A stretch of DNA of 61,425 nucleotides, taken from positions 1 to 61,425 of the forward strand of contig NBIV01000324.1 of the NCBI GenBank assembly GCA_003194525.1. The letters run 5' to 3'. The translations under genes and the position numbers were made by a program. The notes beneath the pieces are model-generated. The model was not told where the DNA came from. It saw only the letters and a program-made list of their open reading frames with translations, and did not search any database. The stretch comes from Gracilariopsis chorda (taxonomy: Eukaryota > Rhodophyta > Florideophyceae > Gracilariales > Gracilariaceae). Shown here in pieces: positions 10,199 through 20,396 of this stretch (position 1 is the first letter of the stretch; every line of letters starts with the position of its first letter).

Positions 10199-10870
10199 TG
10201 TTAGGAATAGAGGTGCAGTGGTTAAGAATGGTTGGAAGTCGATGGTCATGATCCGAGTTGAAGTTCGGATCATCCATTGGGGTTAATATAAAGGGTGTAG
10301 CCTAGTTCTATCAGTGCTACTACTCAATGAGAAATCGTCCGAATGTAACGGTATTATGCTCGTTTTTCTCGTTGGCCTCCATATGTGGGTGGTTTACCGG
10401 GTTCAATGCCAGAACTAGTGGTTTGATGACTTGGTGAATTCCCCAGTTGATGATTTGTTCTATGAGTTGGCAAGATTCAGCAACAGACAGGGTCTCGATG
10501 ATCTGGCATATGAACCCAGGGTGCCCACGATGACTTGGCACGGATGTCTCGGGAATCTTCCATAGCCATTTTATCATTTCTGTACCGTTTGAATTGTTTG
10601 ACAACGTGGTTAGTAGGCAACTTGTATTTCGGAGCCAACTTTGTCCACGTGGTTGGTCGGGGCTTTTCTGACATAAGTATGTTGTCGTGTCATATTGACA
10701 GTATGTCACAAATGATGTCCACTCGGCTTTGAGGCCAGATAAAAATGTCAAATAGGTACCCGATCTCTTCAGTAGATCAAGTAGAATAAAACTAGGAAAG
10801 TAGACTCGTCAGAAGTGATGCTGGAGCCAACTTTTCTCAAACAAACGTAAAATAGTAAGTGAATCGAACT
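10199..10870 (-). repeat. ChrA 3' LTR
   Basis: 672 bp, aligned end to end with 21110-21782 (for example both carry tcgatggtcatgatccgag and cgttggcctccatatgtggg). It starts TGTTA on the + strand; the inner end has drifted from ACA to ACT. A purine-rich stretch (agggaaga on the - strand) lies just inside it, as expected for second-strand priming. Confidence 0.88.
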
Positions 10871-10977
10871 TCAATCTTCCCTAACTGTAGAGTCGACTGT
10901 ACTCATAAGTAATCATAACCAAGATTCCCTTAGACTCGCACAAACCCAAATTCCGGAGGAACTGGGAACAGGTCTCG

Positions 10978-11382
10978 TTAAGAGCCAGGTTCCAGGGTGA
11001 AGGGAACTTGACTTTCGCCCTCCAAGCGGTTCAAGATTTCACCAATTTCCTCCGTAAAACTTCGTTCACCAGTGAGGTGTCCATGACCTGCAACCATGTA
11101 GTAGAAAAGATGCATTTCAAATGTGTCGTCTAAAATCGTCAAAACTCCGCCATTGTAGTTGAAGGAAAGTCGGTGCTGACGTATTCCTATTTCGTCGGTG
11201 TTGCAAGGTCCACGATATTTGGCGAATAAAAAAGATACATGGCAAGCTGCCCGGTGAAGACATAGCCTAATTGCGTTGATGCTAGTGATTTCACCCATCC
11301 AGTTATATAGTGATGTTACACTGAGGTTGAAATTGTTGTAGAACTCTCTTGCACCTTGAATATTAGTGTTCTGATTCATCAT
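10978..11382 (-). CDS. ChrA extra ORF between chromodomain and 3' LTR (134 aa, unknown)
   Basis: It begins 24 bp after the chromodomain frame ends and lies in the position where env genes sit in retroviruses, but it has no signal peptide, membrane segment or glycoprotein features. No known family is recognised. The diverged fragment ChrD carries the same protein at 28370-28812, with matching blocks GAREFYNN, FNY, GVLT, FEM followed by LF, GHL, EILN and VPF; many differences are silent or conservative, which indicates past selection on the protein. In ChrD the match continues past the ChrA stop (DLFPVP), so the TAA at 10978 is probably a late truncation and the original frame ended at 10930. 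Function unknown. Confidence 0.7.
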   Translation of the reverse strand: MMNQNTNIQGAREFYNNFNLSVTSLYNWMGEITSINAIRLCLHRAACHVSFLFAKYRGPCNTDEIGIRQHRLSFNYNGGVLTILDDTFEMHLFYYMVAGHGHLTGERSFTEEIGEILNRLEGESQVPFTLEPGS

Positions 11383-11406
11383 GAAAGCTGGTTGATACTG
11401 GAATGC

Positions 11407-11856
11407 TTATTTTCTTCTCAGTAGGATTCCGTTCGTCTTCTTATACTGCTGGAGAAGTGCTTTGAAGTTCATGAGGTCTTTCTCTTTCATCCAAGTGTTC
11501 TCATGGCTTGGATATCCGAGCCATTTGACAAGAAATTCAAATCGTCTGGCTCTTCTTCTGTGGTTCACAATGCAATCTACTTCATACTCTTCTGTCTCAT
11601 CCTTCAATGTTACTGGGGTTTGATGAGCTATCCCTGGGAGAGTTGACTTCTCTTGTTGGTAAGGTTTGAGAACACTGGCATGGAACACATCATGAACCTT
11701 TGACTTCAGTGTATGGCTTAAGTCTAGACGAAATGCTACTCGGCCAAGTTTTTCTGTGATCTTGAATAGCCCACAATATCGGACTCGTAGCTTGGACTGC
11801 TTCCCCATATGGTCCGAATTGAGGTTTTGTGTGGACAACATGAATTTTTTGTCCAA
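11407..11856 (-). pseudogene. ChrA integrase end and chromodomain (149 codons open)
   Basis: The open piece starts in the integrase C-terminal region (RVRYCGLFKITEKLGRVAFRLDL, a GPF-like barrel, then HDVFHASVLKPY) and ends in a clear chromodomain: EYEVDCIVNHR, then FLVKWLGYPSHENTW, then the terminal helix. The aromatic residues of the usual methyl-lysine cage are only partly recognisable. In chromoviruses this domain steers integration toward heterochromatin. The upstream integrase is interrupted, so this frame is only the tail of pol. Confidence 0.85.
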
Positions 11857-12700
11857 CTTTCAATTTTTAAGGGGATCGATTCTTGTCGGTGTATGACTTG
11901 GAGTAACGATTCTGTCTTTCAATCTGACTTCTTGCTTCTCCTATTGCTTGCTTCATGCTTTCTACGAACTTGAGAGCTGCATCATTCTCTGATATGAGAG
12001 TATCGAGCAGTAGTACTCTTGGGTGGTCACCATACGCTAGGAAGAATGGTTTAAACTTCGTAGTTGAGTTCTCTGAAGAGTTTTATGCGACTTCGAAAGT
12101 CTATGAGGTGCTTTTCTTAGTTAGATTAATTGAGATTGACGTACGCTATAATCATTTCTTCAATTTTCCTGTTCATTATCTCGGTTTGACAATCTGTTTG
12201 TTCATGATATGCTGTTGACGTCCTTATCTTAGTTCCAATGAGACGAAATAGTTCTTCTCAAAATTTGCTCATAAAAACCTTGTCCCTGTCGACGATACTA
12301 ACTTCAGGAACTCCATAATGCCTCTATATGTGTTTAAAATATAGCTTTGCAGTCTGAACTGCAGTGAAATCCGATGTAGTTGTAATTATTCTGATCAATA
12401 TGGATAGGCGGTCTACTACTAGGTACAATGCACTATTCCCATTCTTTGTTTTGGGAAGGGTTGTGGTGAAGTCCATTGTAATTTGTGCCCACTTAAATTT
12501 GTGCCCACTTTCTTTTCGGCGGAGGTAGTGGTTGAAGTGGACCCTGTGGTTTTGTGGTTCGTGATTTCATTTCTTGACATTTCAGACATGAGTGGAGTTA
12601 TTATTTAATCGTTTAGCGTAACTATTTCCAGTGGTATAGCGTTCGAATGTTTCGTATGTCTTTCTGAATGCTACTTGTCCTGACAGAGGTTGATCGTGTT
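11857..12700 (-). pseudogene. ChrA integrase core, heavily decayed
   Basis: Reading - strand frames gives CLKCQEMKSRTTKPQGPLQPLP (end of the zinc-binding domain and start of the core) and then short pieces broken by many stops. No intact catalytic triad can be traced. It is assigned by position between RNase H and the chromodomain and by the CxxC piece. Confidence 0.6.
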
Positions 12701-12939
12701 GGTCTTGTAGTATCTGTTACTTGGCCTTTCGGTACGCAGAGTTGTCTTTCTTTATACAAGAACCCAATTTTTTTTGTGAAATGGGCTCTGTGGATATTTG
12801 TATAAGTTTTTGAACTCTTTGCTGTTTAGAGATCGGTTGATGGATGCGCGTGTATCGTTTTTGGATACTTCACCAAGCTGGGACACTCCACTGACTTTGG
12901 AAGTTCTGAAAACTGCTTTGTGGAGTAATGACCGGTTCA

Positions 12940-13413
12940 TCACTTCAAGATTTTCAGCATGTTTTGGGTATCTTGAAAGCGAATCTGGGACAAAATTGGA
13001 TTCCCTTTGATCAGCTGAAAAGAAAAGTCAAATTCCACGAAGTTTTCCAGCCAGCGTACCTGTCTTTGACATAGGTTTGGCTGACATTCAAGATACTTCA
13101 AAGGGTAGTTGTCTGTGCATAGTGTGAACATTTGGCCATGAAAGTACACTCTCCATACTCCTAGCCTGTCTATGAGCCCCAAAAGTTCTCGCTCCTGGGC
13201 GGCATAACGTTTTTCTGCACTCTTCAATCTTGACGAAAATGCTACACGTCGTTTGACATTATTTTCGATCGGTTCCATGACAGCTCCAATGGCGTATTGA
13301 GAAGCGTCGGTAGTAACGATAATGAGCAGTTTTGGGTCAAAGTGTCTGAGTACTGGGGTTCTAGATATAGATTTCTTCAAAGACTCAAAACTCTCAATTT
13401 CTTCTTGATTCAA
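12940..13413 (-). pseudogene. ChrA RNase H domain (open fragment)
   Basis: A 157-codon frame holds the RT-RNase H connection (SFESLKKSISRTPVLRHFDP), the first RNase H block IIVTTDASQYAIGAVM with its Asp, AAQERELLGLIDRLGVWRVY with the Glu, CTDNYPLKYL with an Asp, and RQVRWLENFVEFDFSFQLIKG. The domain is therefore nearly complete at sequence level, though isolated from its neighbours by frame breaks. Confidence 0.85.
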
Positions 13414-13439
13414 TTCAAACTCGGATTTTCTGCAGAGTT

Positions 13440-14282
13440 TGGTAAAAGGTTTTGATGTTGCGGAACAGTTCTTAATAAGTCTTCGGAAGTAGTTTAGTTA
13501 CCTGAGAAATGCCTGGAGGTCGGTTTTGGTTTTCGGTGTGCATCAAGTCAAGATTGCATCAACTTACTGCGCCTCGATGGATATACCTTCTGCACTCACA
13601 ATTCGTCTTAGGTACCAGACTTTCTTCTTCATGAACTCACATTTTGCAAGCTTCCCATAAAGCTCGTGCTCGCGCAGTATGTCGAGTACACATCTGAGAT
13701 GCTTGAGATGTTCCTCTTCGTTTGTACGATAGAACAAAATGTGATCTAGATATACTAGAACGATGGTTTCTAAGTACTCTCGTAATACGATATTCATCAG
13801 GCTCATGAACGAGGCTGGCGCATTGGTACCACCGAAGGGAAATACAAGGAACTGAAAGTGACCATATCTTGTCCAAAAAGCTGTTCTAGGAGCCGACTGT
13901 TCAGAAAGCATTATTTGATGATAACCTGAACGGAGATCTGTTTTCGAGAATATTCTAGCTCCAATTCATTGATCGAATATGTCATCATTCTTGGGTATAG
14001 GATAGCTGTTCTTCACCGTTAGTTTGTTCAAAACTTGGCAGTCTATGCATAGCCTTAACGACCCATCTTTCTTCGCGACAAACTTTACGGGTGCATCCCA
14101 AGGACTCGAGCTCGGTTGGATTGTCGAAGTAGTTCGTTGAGCTGCCTACGCATTTCTGTAAGCTCTTTATCCGACATTCGATATACTCCTTTCTTTAGTG
14201 GTGTACATTTGAGTAGTAGGTCGATGTTAAAGTCTTGTTCTCGTTTCGGGCGTAGCCGTTTTGGGAGTTTATCGGGGAACAC
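13440..14282 (-). pseudogene. ChrA reverse transcriptase (YLDH at the active site)
   Basis: The N-terminal piece (14282-14085) has the LLLKCTPLKKGVYRMS linker and [10 protein letters not shown]. After a frameshifted stretch, frame 13911-13564 gives FLVFPFGGTNAPASF, then VLVYLDHILFYR, EHLKHLRCVLDIL and CEFMKKKVWYL. The catalytic YxDD motif reads YLDH, so the second metal-binding Asp is lost. Together with the frameshifts this shows a dead polymerase. Confidence 0.85.
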
Positions 14283-14782
14283 ATCTTTTCAATCAGTTAA
14301 CAACGAGTTTTGGCTGGGATGTTGTACTTTTGTTTCTTCTGGTTCATTTTGTGGTCGTACAAGAACGGCAGATACTGGTAACGTCTACTGGATAAATTTC
14401 TTGATAGCGTTGAATGTTTTCATATTGTTTTTTCTTTTCCATGTAGCGTGAATAACAACTTGTTCATTTTCGATGGGGAATGATATGACGTTTGTTCGAT
14501 AGTTGAAGTAAGGATGTATTGGTGGAGCCAGTTCTTTCCAAGGATTTCATCATATCCGTACAGTGGGCAGATGGCGAACCTTCTTTTTTCTTTGAGTGGT
14601 CCCATTTCCAATGTGACACCTTCCTTGTTAGTCTCTTCTAGGAGGGTAGTTGATCAATTCGCCATTTCTGCTTTGTAGTTCGTCTTGACTGTTGGAATTC
14701 CCACGCGTTTAACGAAAGATATAGAAAGGTACAGGTAAACACTGTTATTAGTATGGGTTAGAAATTAGTGTCGACACAGTAT

Positions 14783-14799
14783 TAGTGTGGATCACACTA
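14783..14799. repeat. Mar-1 left subterminal palindrome
   Basis: A 17-bp near-perfect palindrome, tagtgtggatcacacta, about 50 bp from the left end. The same motif recurs at 16649-16665, 16701-16717 and 16755-16771 near the right end. It is likely a transposase-binding site; that role is inferred. Confidence 0.75.
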
Positions 14800-14951
14800 T
14801 TTTCCGTGTGCCACTGGCGTTCTCTCACGATATTAGTGTAGACAAAGAGCTTCTTTTGGCAGCAACTGCAGCGTATATCACCATACGAATCCCAAGAGGC
14901 GCCAAAAACACTTCCAGAAATAGTCGCAAGACCAGTCGTGCATCTCCTACG

Positions 14952-16608
14952 ATGTCGCTATATGCCTCACCACTTCTGTCTGCCTTTCAACACATGGCCT
15001 CACATGCACAGAACCCGGCAGGTTCTCAACCAAAAGCACTATCACCGGCCAACAATAGTGACGATACTACTCAGGCCCCTGTCATTCCTTCTAATCCCAA
15101 CTGCATCAATAATGATAACATCAAAACCAAGCGATCCCCACAAAATGTATTGACTCATACAAACAGGGCAGTTATCGCCAGATGGATGATTGAAAACGCT
15201 GATATAGAAGGCGAATCTCATATTACTACTGGAGCAGTTACCAAGTTTCCACAGTGGTTTCGTGGGAGCTACAAGGCCAACGTGCAGCGTGCAAGCAGGT
15301 ATTGGAAACAGCGCAGTACGCTAGTGAATGGACACAACCGCACCAGTAAGAAAAGTGACATTTCGTTCGTTAAAGCAACTAAGAACGGGGTCAAGCGCCA
15401 CTACTGCAAGGCGAAAGCTGGAAGAGGTCGTCGTGTTTTGCCCTGGTTACAGGCGTTACAGAACGACATGTTTGATGAATTTAATCGCATGAGAAAGGCG
15501 GGGGGGAAGTTTAATGCCCGGCTGCTCCGATGATTAGCGTTGAACTTAATTGCAAGCGAGACGGAGGGTGTTTACAACAAGACATTGGTGGACTGTCGAA
15601 GTAATTGTCTGATATCCGACAGGATATCTTGTCCGTGGATCCAAACGTTCATGGAGAAATCGCATATCGTTAGCAGGGCACAGTGCAGGAAACTGATGGT
15701 TTCTCCTGCGAAGCAGGAACAAATAGAACGCGAAGTTGCCTACCATCTGGACCAGCTGGCCAGAGATTTTCAATCCAAGTCCCTTCGTGATGAAGACGTG
15801 TACAATGCAGATGAAACACACTTTTGTATAAATATGGACAATCATAAGACTCGCGCTTATTGGACACAAAGGTGTACGCTATGCTGATGTAGTGTCTGGT
15901 GACGACGGTATTACTATGATGGTGTTGATATCCGGAGGAGGAAACGCAGGACTTGAGACGCCGATGCTTATATTCAAGAACGTGGACAAGAATTACCCTA
16001 TACGGGGTCTGACGGACGATGTGCCCGGTGTGGTTTATCGAACCGGGCCTAGAGCGTGGATGGACAAACGTGTTTTCTTGGAATGGATACGAGAGAAAAG
16101 AGTGTTTAGACCTCTACCGAGCGGCCGTAAGCGAGTTCTTTTTATAGACAATGTGAATACGCATGCTCTAACCAATGACGTACGGGATGCATTGTCTCAG
16201 AGTAACACGGAAATTAGATTCTTTCCGTGTAATGCGACGCATTGAGTTCAGCCTGGGGACAGTTTTTTAATTCCGAAATTGAAGACATACTGGAGACATG
16301 AGTGGGATGATTTTAAGATGAGTATGCTACAGAATGGTATGTGGGTGGACGGACCACGTGCTTCTGGAAAGCTGTCTAATCCAGGCAAAAGACACTTCCT
16401 TAAGCTTGCTGCAAAATCTACCAGGGCTGTTAGTGCGATGCGTGACTCTGAAGGTGTTACATATGCGAGAAAAGCGATGATAAGATGCGGACTATCGTGT
16501 AACTTGAATGGGCAGTGGGAAGAACGGCAACTGTTCCCATCACTGCAAGCTATAATCGGCAAGTATAGGGAAAACGTTAATGGAGAAGTAGTTGGCAGTA
16601 GCACTTGA
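14952..16608 (+). pseudogene. Mar-1 DD36D transposase (two stops, one frameshift)
   Basis: The start at ATG 14952 is chosen because the following residues (M-S-L-Y-A-S-P) match the Mar-2 start M-E-F-H-A-S-P. An N-terminal region that may bind DNA (RAVIARWMIEN) is followed by a catalytic core with NADETHF (first Asp), LFIDNVNTHA (second Asp) and VQPGDSFLIPKLK (third Asp), with 36 residues between the last two. The reading is broken by an in-frame TGA at 15531, a frameshift near 15855 and an in-frame TGA at 16243; all three catalytic Asp are still present. It would cut and paste DNA between its terminal repeats. The pogo/DDE_1 assignment is by motif. Confidence 0.85.
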
Positions 16609-16648
16609 AGGCAGTCATTCTGTCAACAGTATTTGTGTGAGCATAAAT

Positions 16649-16771
16649 TAGTCTGGTCCACACTATTTGTTTCTACCTGGAATTAGTGTGGGTTAGAGTA
16701 TAGTGTGGTCCACACTAATTGTTGTGACCCCGCCCCAAATCGAGGCTTCTAAATTACTGTGGACCACACTA
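16649..16771. repeat. Mar-1 right subterminal palindromes (three copies)
   Basis: Copies at 16649-16665, 16701-16717 and 16755-16771 follow the pattern TAGTGTGGNCCACACTA. The 16701 copy matches the consensus exactly, and the other two each differ at one position. The array lies within about 140 bp of the right end and downstream of the transposase stop. Confidence 0.8.
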
Positions 16772-17072
16772 ATAACAGTGTTTACCTGTAGCTGAGTTCG
16801 GATCTGTTACCAGACAACGCTTTATATCTTTTTCCGTTTACGCGTACTTGCGCAAGTAACAGTTTTGGGGCGGGGGTTTCAAAGGGTGACGCGAGATTTG
16901 CCGTCAAAAGTCTGTATTTCTTGTGATCTATTTTGGTACTCGTATGCGGGTGTTCCGTGCGTTTTTCGACCTTGGCATTAGTCGTCGATATATTGGTTTT
17001 TTCTATGGGTACGAAGGTTTTGATTGGAACTGAAGATATGTCGGTCAGTTCCTCTTGGCGTTTTTTGGGCAA

Positions 17073-17821
17073 CCCGGATCATTTGCCGTATGCCCTGGTC
17101 TTCTGCAACGGAAAGAAATTCCGTGGTTGCGGCAGTGTGCTCTGGTTTCCTAGTTACGCTTCTCTAGCCTCACGTTTCCTATTTTCATCGGTACAGGTTC
17201 GTTATTCTGCCACTGGGCGCCTGCTGATCTGCTGAATCTACTGCAAACTCCTCTTCTATACGCTGATTCAACTCTTTCCGCATCCTTCATGGCGTCTGTA
17301 ACAGATTTGTATTCTTTGGTACAAATTTCTTTCCAACTAAAGCTCTCCAGACCTCTTGTGTATCGGTCTACATGTTCTTCCATACTGATATTAGAAATAT
17401 CAAGTATGATCTTCAAGAAGTGTTCATTGTACTGCTGGACGTCCTTCATCAGTTTGCACTTGCTCAGCTTATCGTGAGCAGGTTCTTATTTGTTCAATAT
17501 ACTAAGGCTAGTCTCCAGACCATCAAATAGCTCATCGAGTGTAGTAACGCCTTTTCCTTTCTTCACTTGGGCGATGTACTACTCGTAAGCAGCTCCGCCA
17601 GTATAGCTGAGTGCATTAGAAAGCGCCTTCTTGTTTGACGTTCCTTCAAGATATATTTGGACGTGGGCGATCCAGCTATCAATATTTTGCTTCCCAGTGA
17701 ACACAGGAGGCTTATTGATCTTTTCAGTACACAAAACTTCGCCTCTAGAGCTACGAAGGAGGGCAAGAGCAGACTCGAGCGGTGTGATCTTCTTTTTGGT
17801 TTCATTTTCGAGTCTTTCCAT
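17073..17821 (-). pseudogene. ChrA gag remnant with decayed zinc knuckle
   Basis: It starts at ATG 17821 (M-E-R-L-E-N-E) with a short helical region, then PPVFTGKQNIDSWIAHVQIYL, the block that opens the gag capsid domain of gypsy elements, then ALSNALSYTGGAAYE. After a stop, frame 17449-17150 continues with EEHVDRYTRGLESFSW and an E/R-rich helix. A zinc-knuckle remnant (CRRPGHTANDPGCP) follows in a shifted frame next to the protease. Gag would form the particle core and bind element RNA. Confidence 0.75.
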
Positions 17822-18271
17822 TCTACCACGTGCATTTCTCAGCGCATGTGAGTGATTTTGGATGATCTGAATGCGCAGGACTACGGGGAGGGCGCGAATT
17901 TGCCTGGAGTGCCCGATATTGCTTGAAATCAGGTGAAACAGGAAAACCTTGCCAAATGAGTCGAATTATTTGGCCAAAAATCTGGATTTTGATAACTATA
18001 ATGCAGATTTCTTTTGGCACCCCTCCAGAATAAAAATATGGGATGTGACCAATTGCTTTCAGGCTATAAATCCGAAGTTCGAAGTCTTGGGTTCGAATTA
18101 CTTCGCTGTAAGAACGTGGACGCGTATCGGAGTGGCTACAGTAGAGTTCCTTCAGTAGAATTTACCGGACGTCAAGAGATTAGGAAGATACTAAGACCCG
18201 TACGACTACTTCTCCCTTGACAAAGCTTGGCAATCTTGGTGCTGTGGGAGCTAAAACACAGCCACAAACGG
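17822..18271 (-). other. ChrA leader, part between gag and Mar-2
   Basis: About 450 bp upstream of gag. Only short overlapping frames with no family motifs were seen. It is the gag-side part of a leader of about 1.2 kb that Mar-2 interrupts. Confidence 0.6.
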
Positions 18272-18290
18272 TACAGGCGTTCAATACCTC

Positions 18291-18361
18291 TAGTGTGGCC
18301 CACACTAAATCAATGTGCCTTCCTTCCAGTAACATCACAAAAAATAATGTGGAACACATTA
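18291..18361. repeat. Mar-2 subterminal palindromes (two copies)
   Basis: tagtgtggcccacacta at 18291-18307 and taatgtggaacacatta at 18345-18361. They are variants of the Mar-1 palindrome and lie within 90 bp of the left end. Confidence 0.75.
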
Positions 18362-18479
18362 TATCCAGCAACCACACCATATGGTAGTCAGAAAAAATAG
18401 TTTGGGCTGCAAAAAAGGCTTTACTCAAATATAATGTGGGTAGCAGATCCTATTACTGCAACTCTCTACTTCCATCACC

Positions 18480-20104
18480 GCTCGTAGTTCCGACCAACTC
18501 TCCATCAAAATTGGCTCTATACTTTTGTATGATTCATTGTAACTCAGGAAACTGTTCTTTCTCCTTCTACACACCATTCAGATTCAATGTTAGTCCGCAT
18601 CTGGTCATAGCCATGCTAACAAACGTCACTCCGTTGGTATGTCGCTGCATTACAACTGCTCCAACAGCCTTTGCGGCGATCTGCAAAAAGACCGGCTTAC
18701 CAGGATTTGTAAGTCTACCGGAACTGTTCTCTCCTTCCACCCACATACCATTGTCAATCATGTCAAGTTTCTTCTCATCCCACAACTTATGCCAATACTT
18801 CTTTACTTTTTGGATGAAGAAACTGTCAGCAGGTCGAACTAAATGCGTGGCATCGGCAGGGAAAAACCTGATTTCGTTGTCGATATCTGGTAATGTTTCC
18901 CGAACAGCAGGGGTTAAATTGTGGCTGCTGCAATTATCAATGTATACAACCCTCTTCCTCCCGTCTGGAAGAGATGATAATGCTCTCCTTTCCTTCATCC
19001 ATTCGAAAGGTATTCTCTTCTCCCTCCATCCCCTGGGACCAGTTCTGGAACAACCACCCAAAACATCACCTGCCAGTCCCCAAGTAGATTAGTTGCTGTT
19101 TTGGTTCTTGAATATCATCATTGGATGTTCTAAAACCGCTCTAAAACCCCTAAATATTGTTCGCATCATGATCATTCCTTCATCAGCGGATATAACATTT
19201 GCGTATTAAATATGCATGTCACCGATAAGAGCAAGCGTTTTGTGATTTTAGACACTGATACAGAAGTGAGTTTCTTCTGCGTGATGTATGTCCTCTTCGC
19301 GCAACTGTCCGGAATCAAATTACCTTCTCAACACTCCCAGATGATATGCTGCCTGTCTCTCAATTTGCAGTTGCTCTTCTGGCGAAACCATAAGTTTCCC
19401 TCACTGCGCGGGACTAACGACTCCATTTTGTTGCATAAATGTTTGTATCCACCTTGTAGTCACAGTTGTTTGAGAAGATATAAGGTTGGAGGGTCTAACA
19501 TCGTCGCAAAATATGGTCTGCTTTGGGAGTTGGAAATCAGAGTGTGTGCGAGCCACAGTAGTAGGAATGCGTTGTATTGGAATCCCAGCTTTCGTAGTCT
19601 GTTGAATTCATGTGACAAATCACTGTGCGTTACTGCCACTCAAAGATCAGGACGTCGACCTCTACGTTTTCTGGCTTTCACATAATGCCTTGTAACTTCG
19701 TTGCGATTCGCCTTGACAAACGATGAGTTGTTTGCTCTGTTCTGCTCTCCTTCTATGGGATGATTTTTCTCTCGCCCGTACGTACTGGCCCTTTGCAGGT
19801 TTGTTTTGCTCTTTCCTAGAAACAGTGATGAGAACATTTTTGACGGTTTTGCATTTAATGATTTTGATCCGTGTTTGTCGTTTTCTGCGATCATCCAACG
19901 AACAATGTTTAATCTCTGAGGTAAGGTTAAAAATTGCTTAGAAGAGCGCTTGGATGTGTTTTTGGGGTTACGAATAGTCATGATAGCAGTGCTGGGTGTA
20001 GCAGACCTATTGCAATCAATCAAAGGTTTTAACGACTGTGAAGGAGGATTTGCACGTTGCTGGCGTTGAATGGCAGCCACAATTGGAGAGGCATGGAACT
20101 CCAT
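18480..20104 (-). pseudogene. Mar-2 transposase relic (first catalytic Asp is Glu)
   Basis: The start is ATG 20104, matching the Mar-1 start. Frame 20104-19640 holds the N-terminal region (LTLPQRLNIVRWMIAEN). The middle (19640-19060) has several frame breaks but still reads HHAEETHFCI, where Mar-1 has NADETHF, so the first catalytic Asp is replaced by Glu. Frame 19061-18567 holds VVYIDNCSSHNL (second Asp) and LVRPADSFFIQKVKKYW (third Asp), again 36 residues apart. The end (near 18480) reads on after a stop. Most differences from Mar-1 are substitutions; the architecture is the same. Confidence 0.82.
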
Positions 20105-20396
20105 CTTGAGAGGACAATCCTGAGAAACGAACTTCAATGCTGGTTCTTCGTGCCAAGAGCCAAGATTGCAACCGGAGACTCGAGATGTGCTCTTTCCGAC
20201 ACTTACTTTTTCTGGTCTAAACACTTTAGGCACCATTTCTTGTCACGCCACCTACACTGATTTACAGTAGCGTGAAGGAGGGGTCACATAAATTACTTTG
20301 GGCTGCAATACTCGCGGCAAACACAATAATTCTTCACCCACACTAATGGCAGTGACTGCTTGTAGCTTTAACGGTAGAACCACCAATTGTTATTGT

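Larger units (their letters stand above)
14732..16788 (+). mobile_element. Mar-1: Tc1/mariner-superfamily (pogo-like) transposon
   Basis: 2057 bp with perfect 21-bp terminal inverted repeats (caggtaaacactgttattagt at 14732 and its complement ending at 16788), flanked by TA on both sides (14730-14731, 16789-16790), the duplication typical of this superfamily. It contains one transposase gene on the + strand and several copies of a subterminal palindrome. It sits in the ChrA protease in opposite orientation to ChrA. Its closest relative in the window is Mar-2. Confidence 0.93.
14420..17072 (-). pseudogene. ChrA protease region, interrupted by Mar-1
   Basis: The N-terminal part (17072-16791) contains VRVNGKRYKALSGNRSELS, a decayed form of the retropepsin start in which the catalytic D-S/T-G is no longer intact. 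The C-terminal part (14730-14420) has the SFVKRVGIPT block and DEILGKNWLHQY, which matches the retropepsin ILG-x-x-WL end. Removing Mar-1 together with one TA joins the two parts in a single open frame, so the transposon landed after the protease had already evolved this form. Confidence 0.75.
18274..20362 (-). mobile_element. Mar-2: Tc1/mariner-superfamily (pogo-like) transposon
   Basis: 2089 bp, flanked by TA (18272-18273 and 20363-20364). The outermost 25 bases of the two ends match as inverted repeats at 18 of 25 positions, and the inner part (tagtgtgg) is also shared with Mar-1. It carries subterminal palindromes such as 18291-18307 and 18345-18361, and a - strand transposase relic. It is in the leader of ChrA in the same orientation as ChrA. 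It is more decayed than Mar-1. Confidence 0.88.

Noticed and set aside
18436..19092. 218-codon + strand ORF
   Set aside because: Shadow of the Mar-2 transposase on the other strand, which carries the catalytic motifs.
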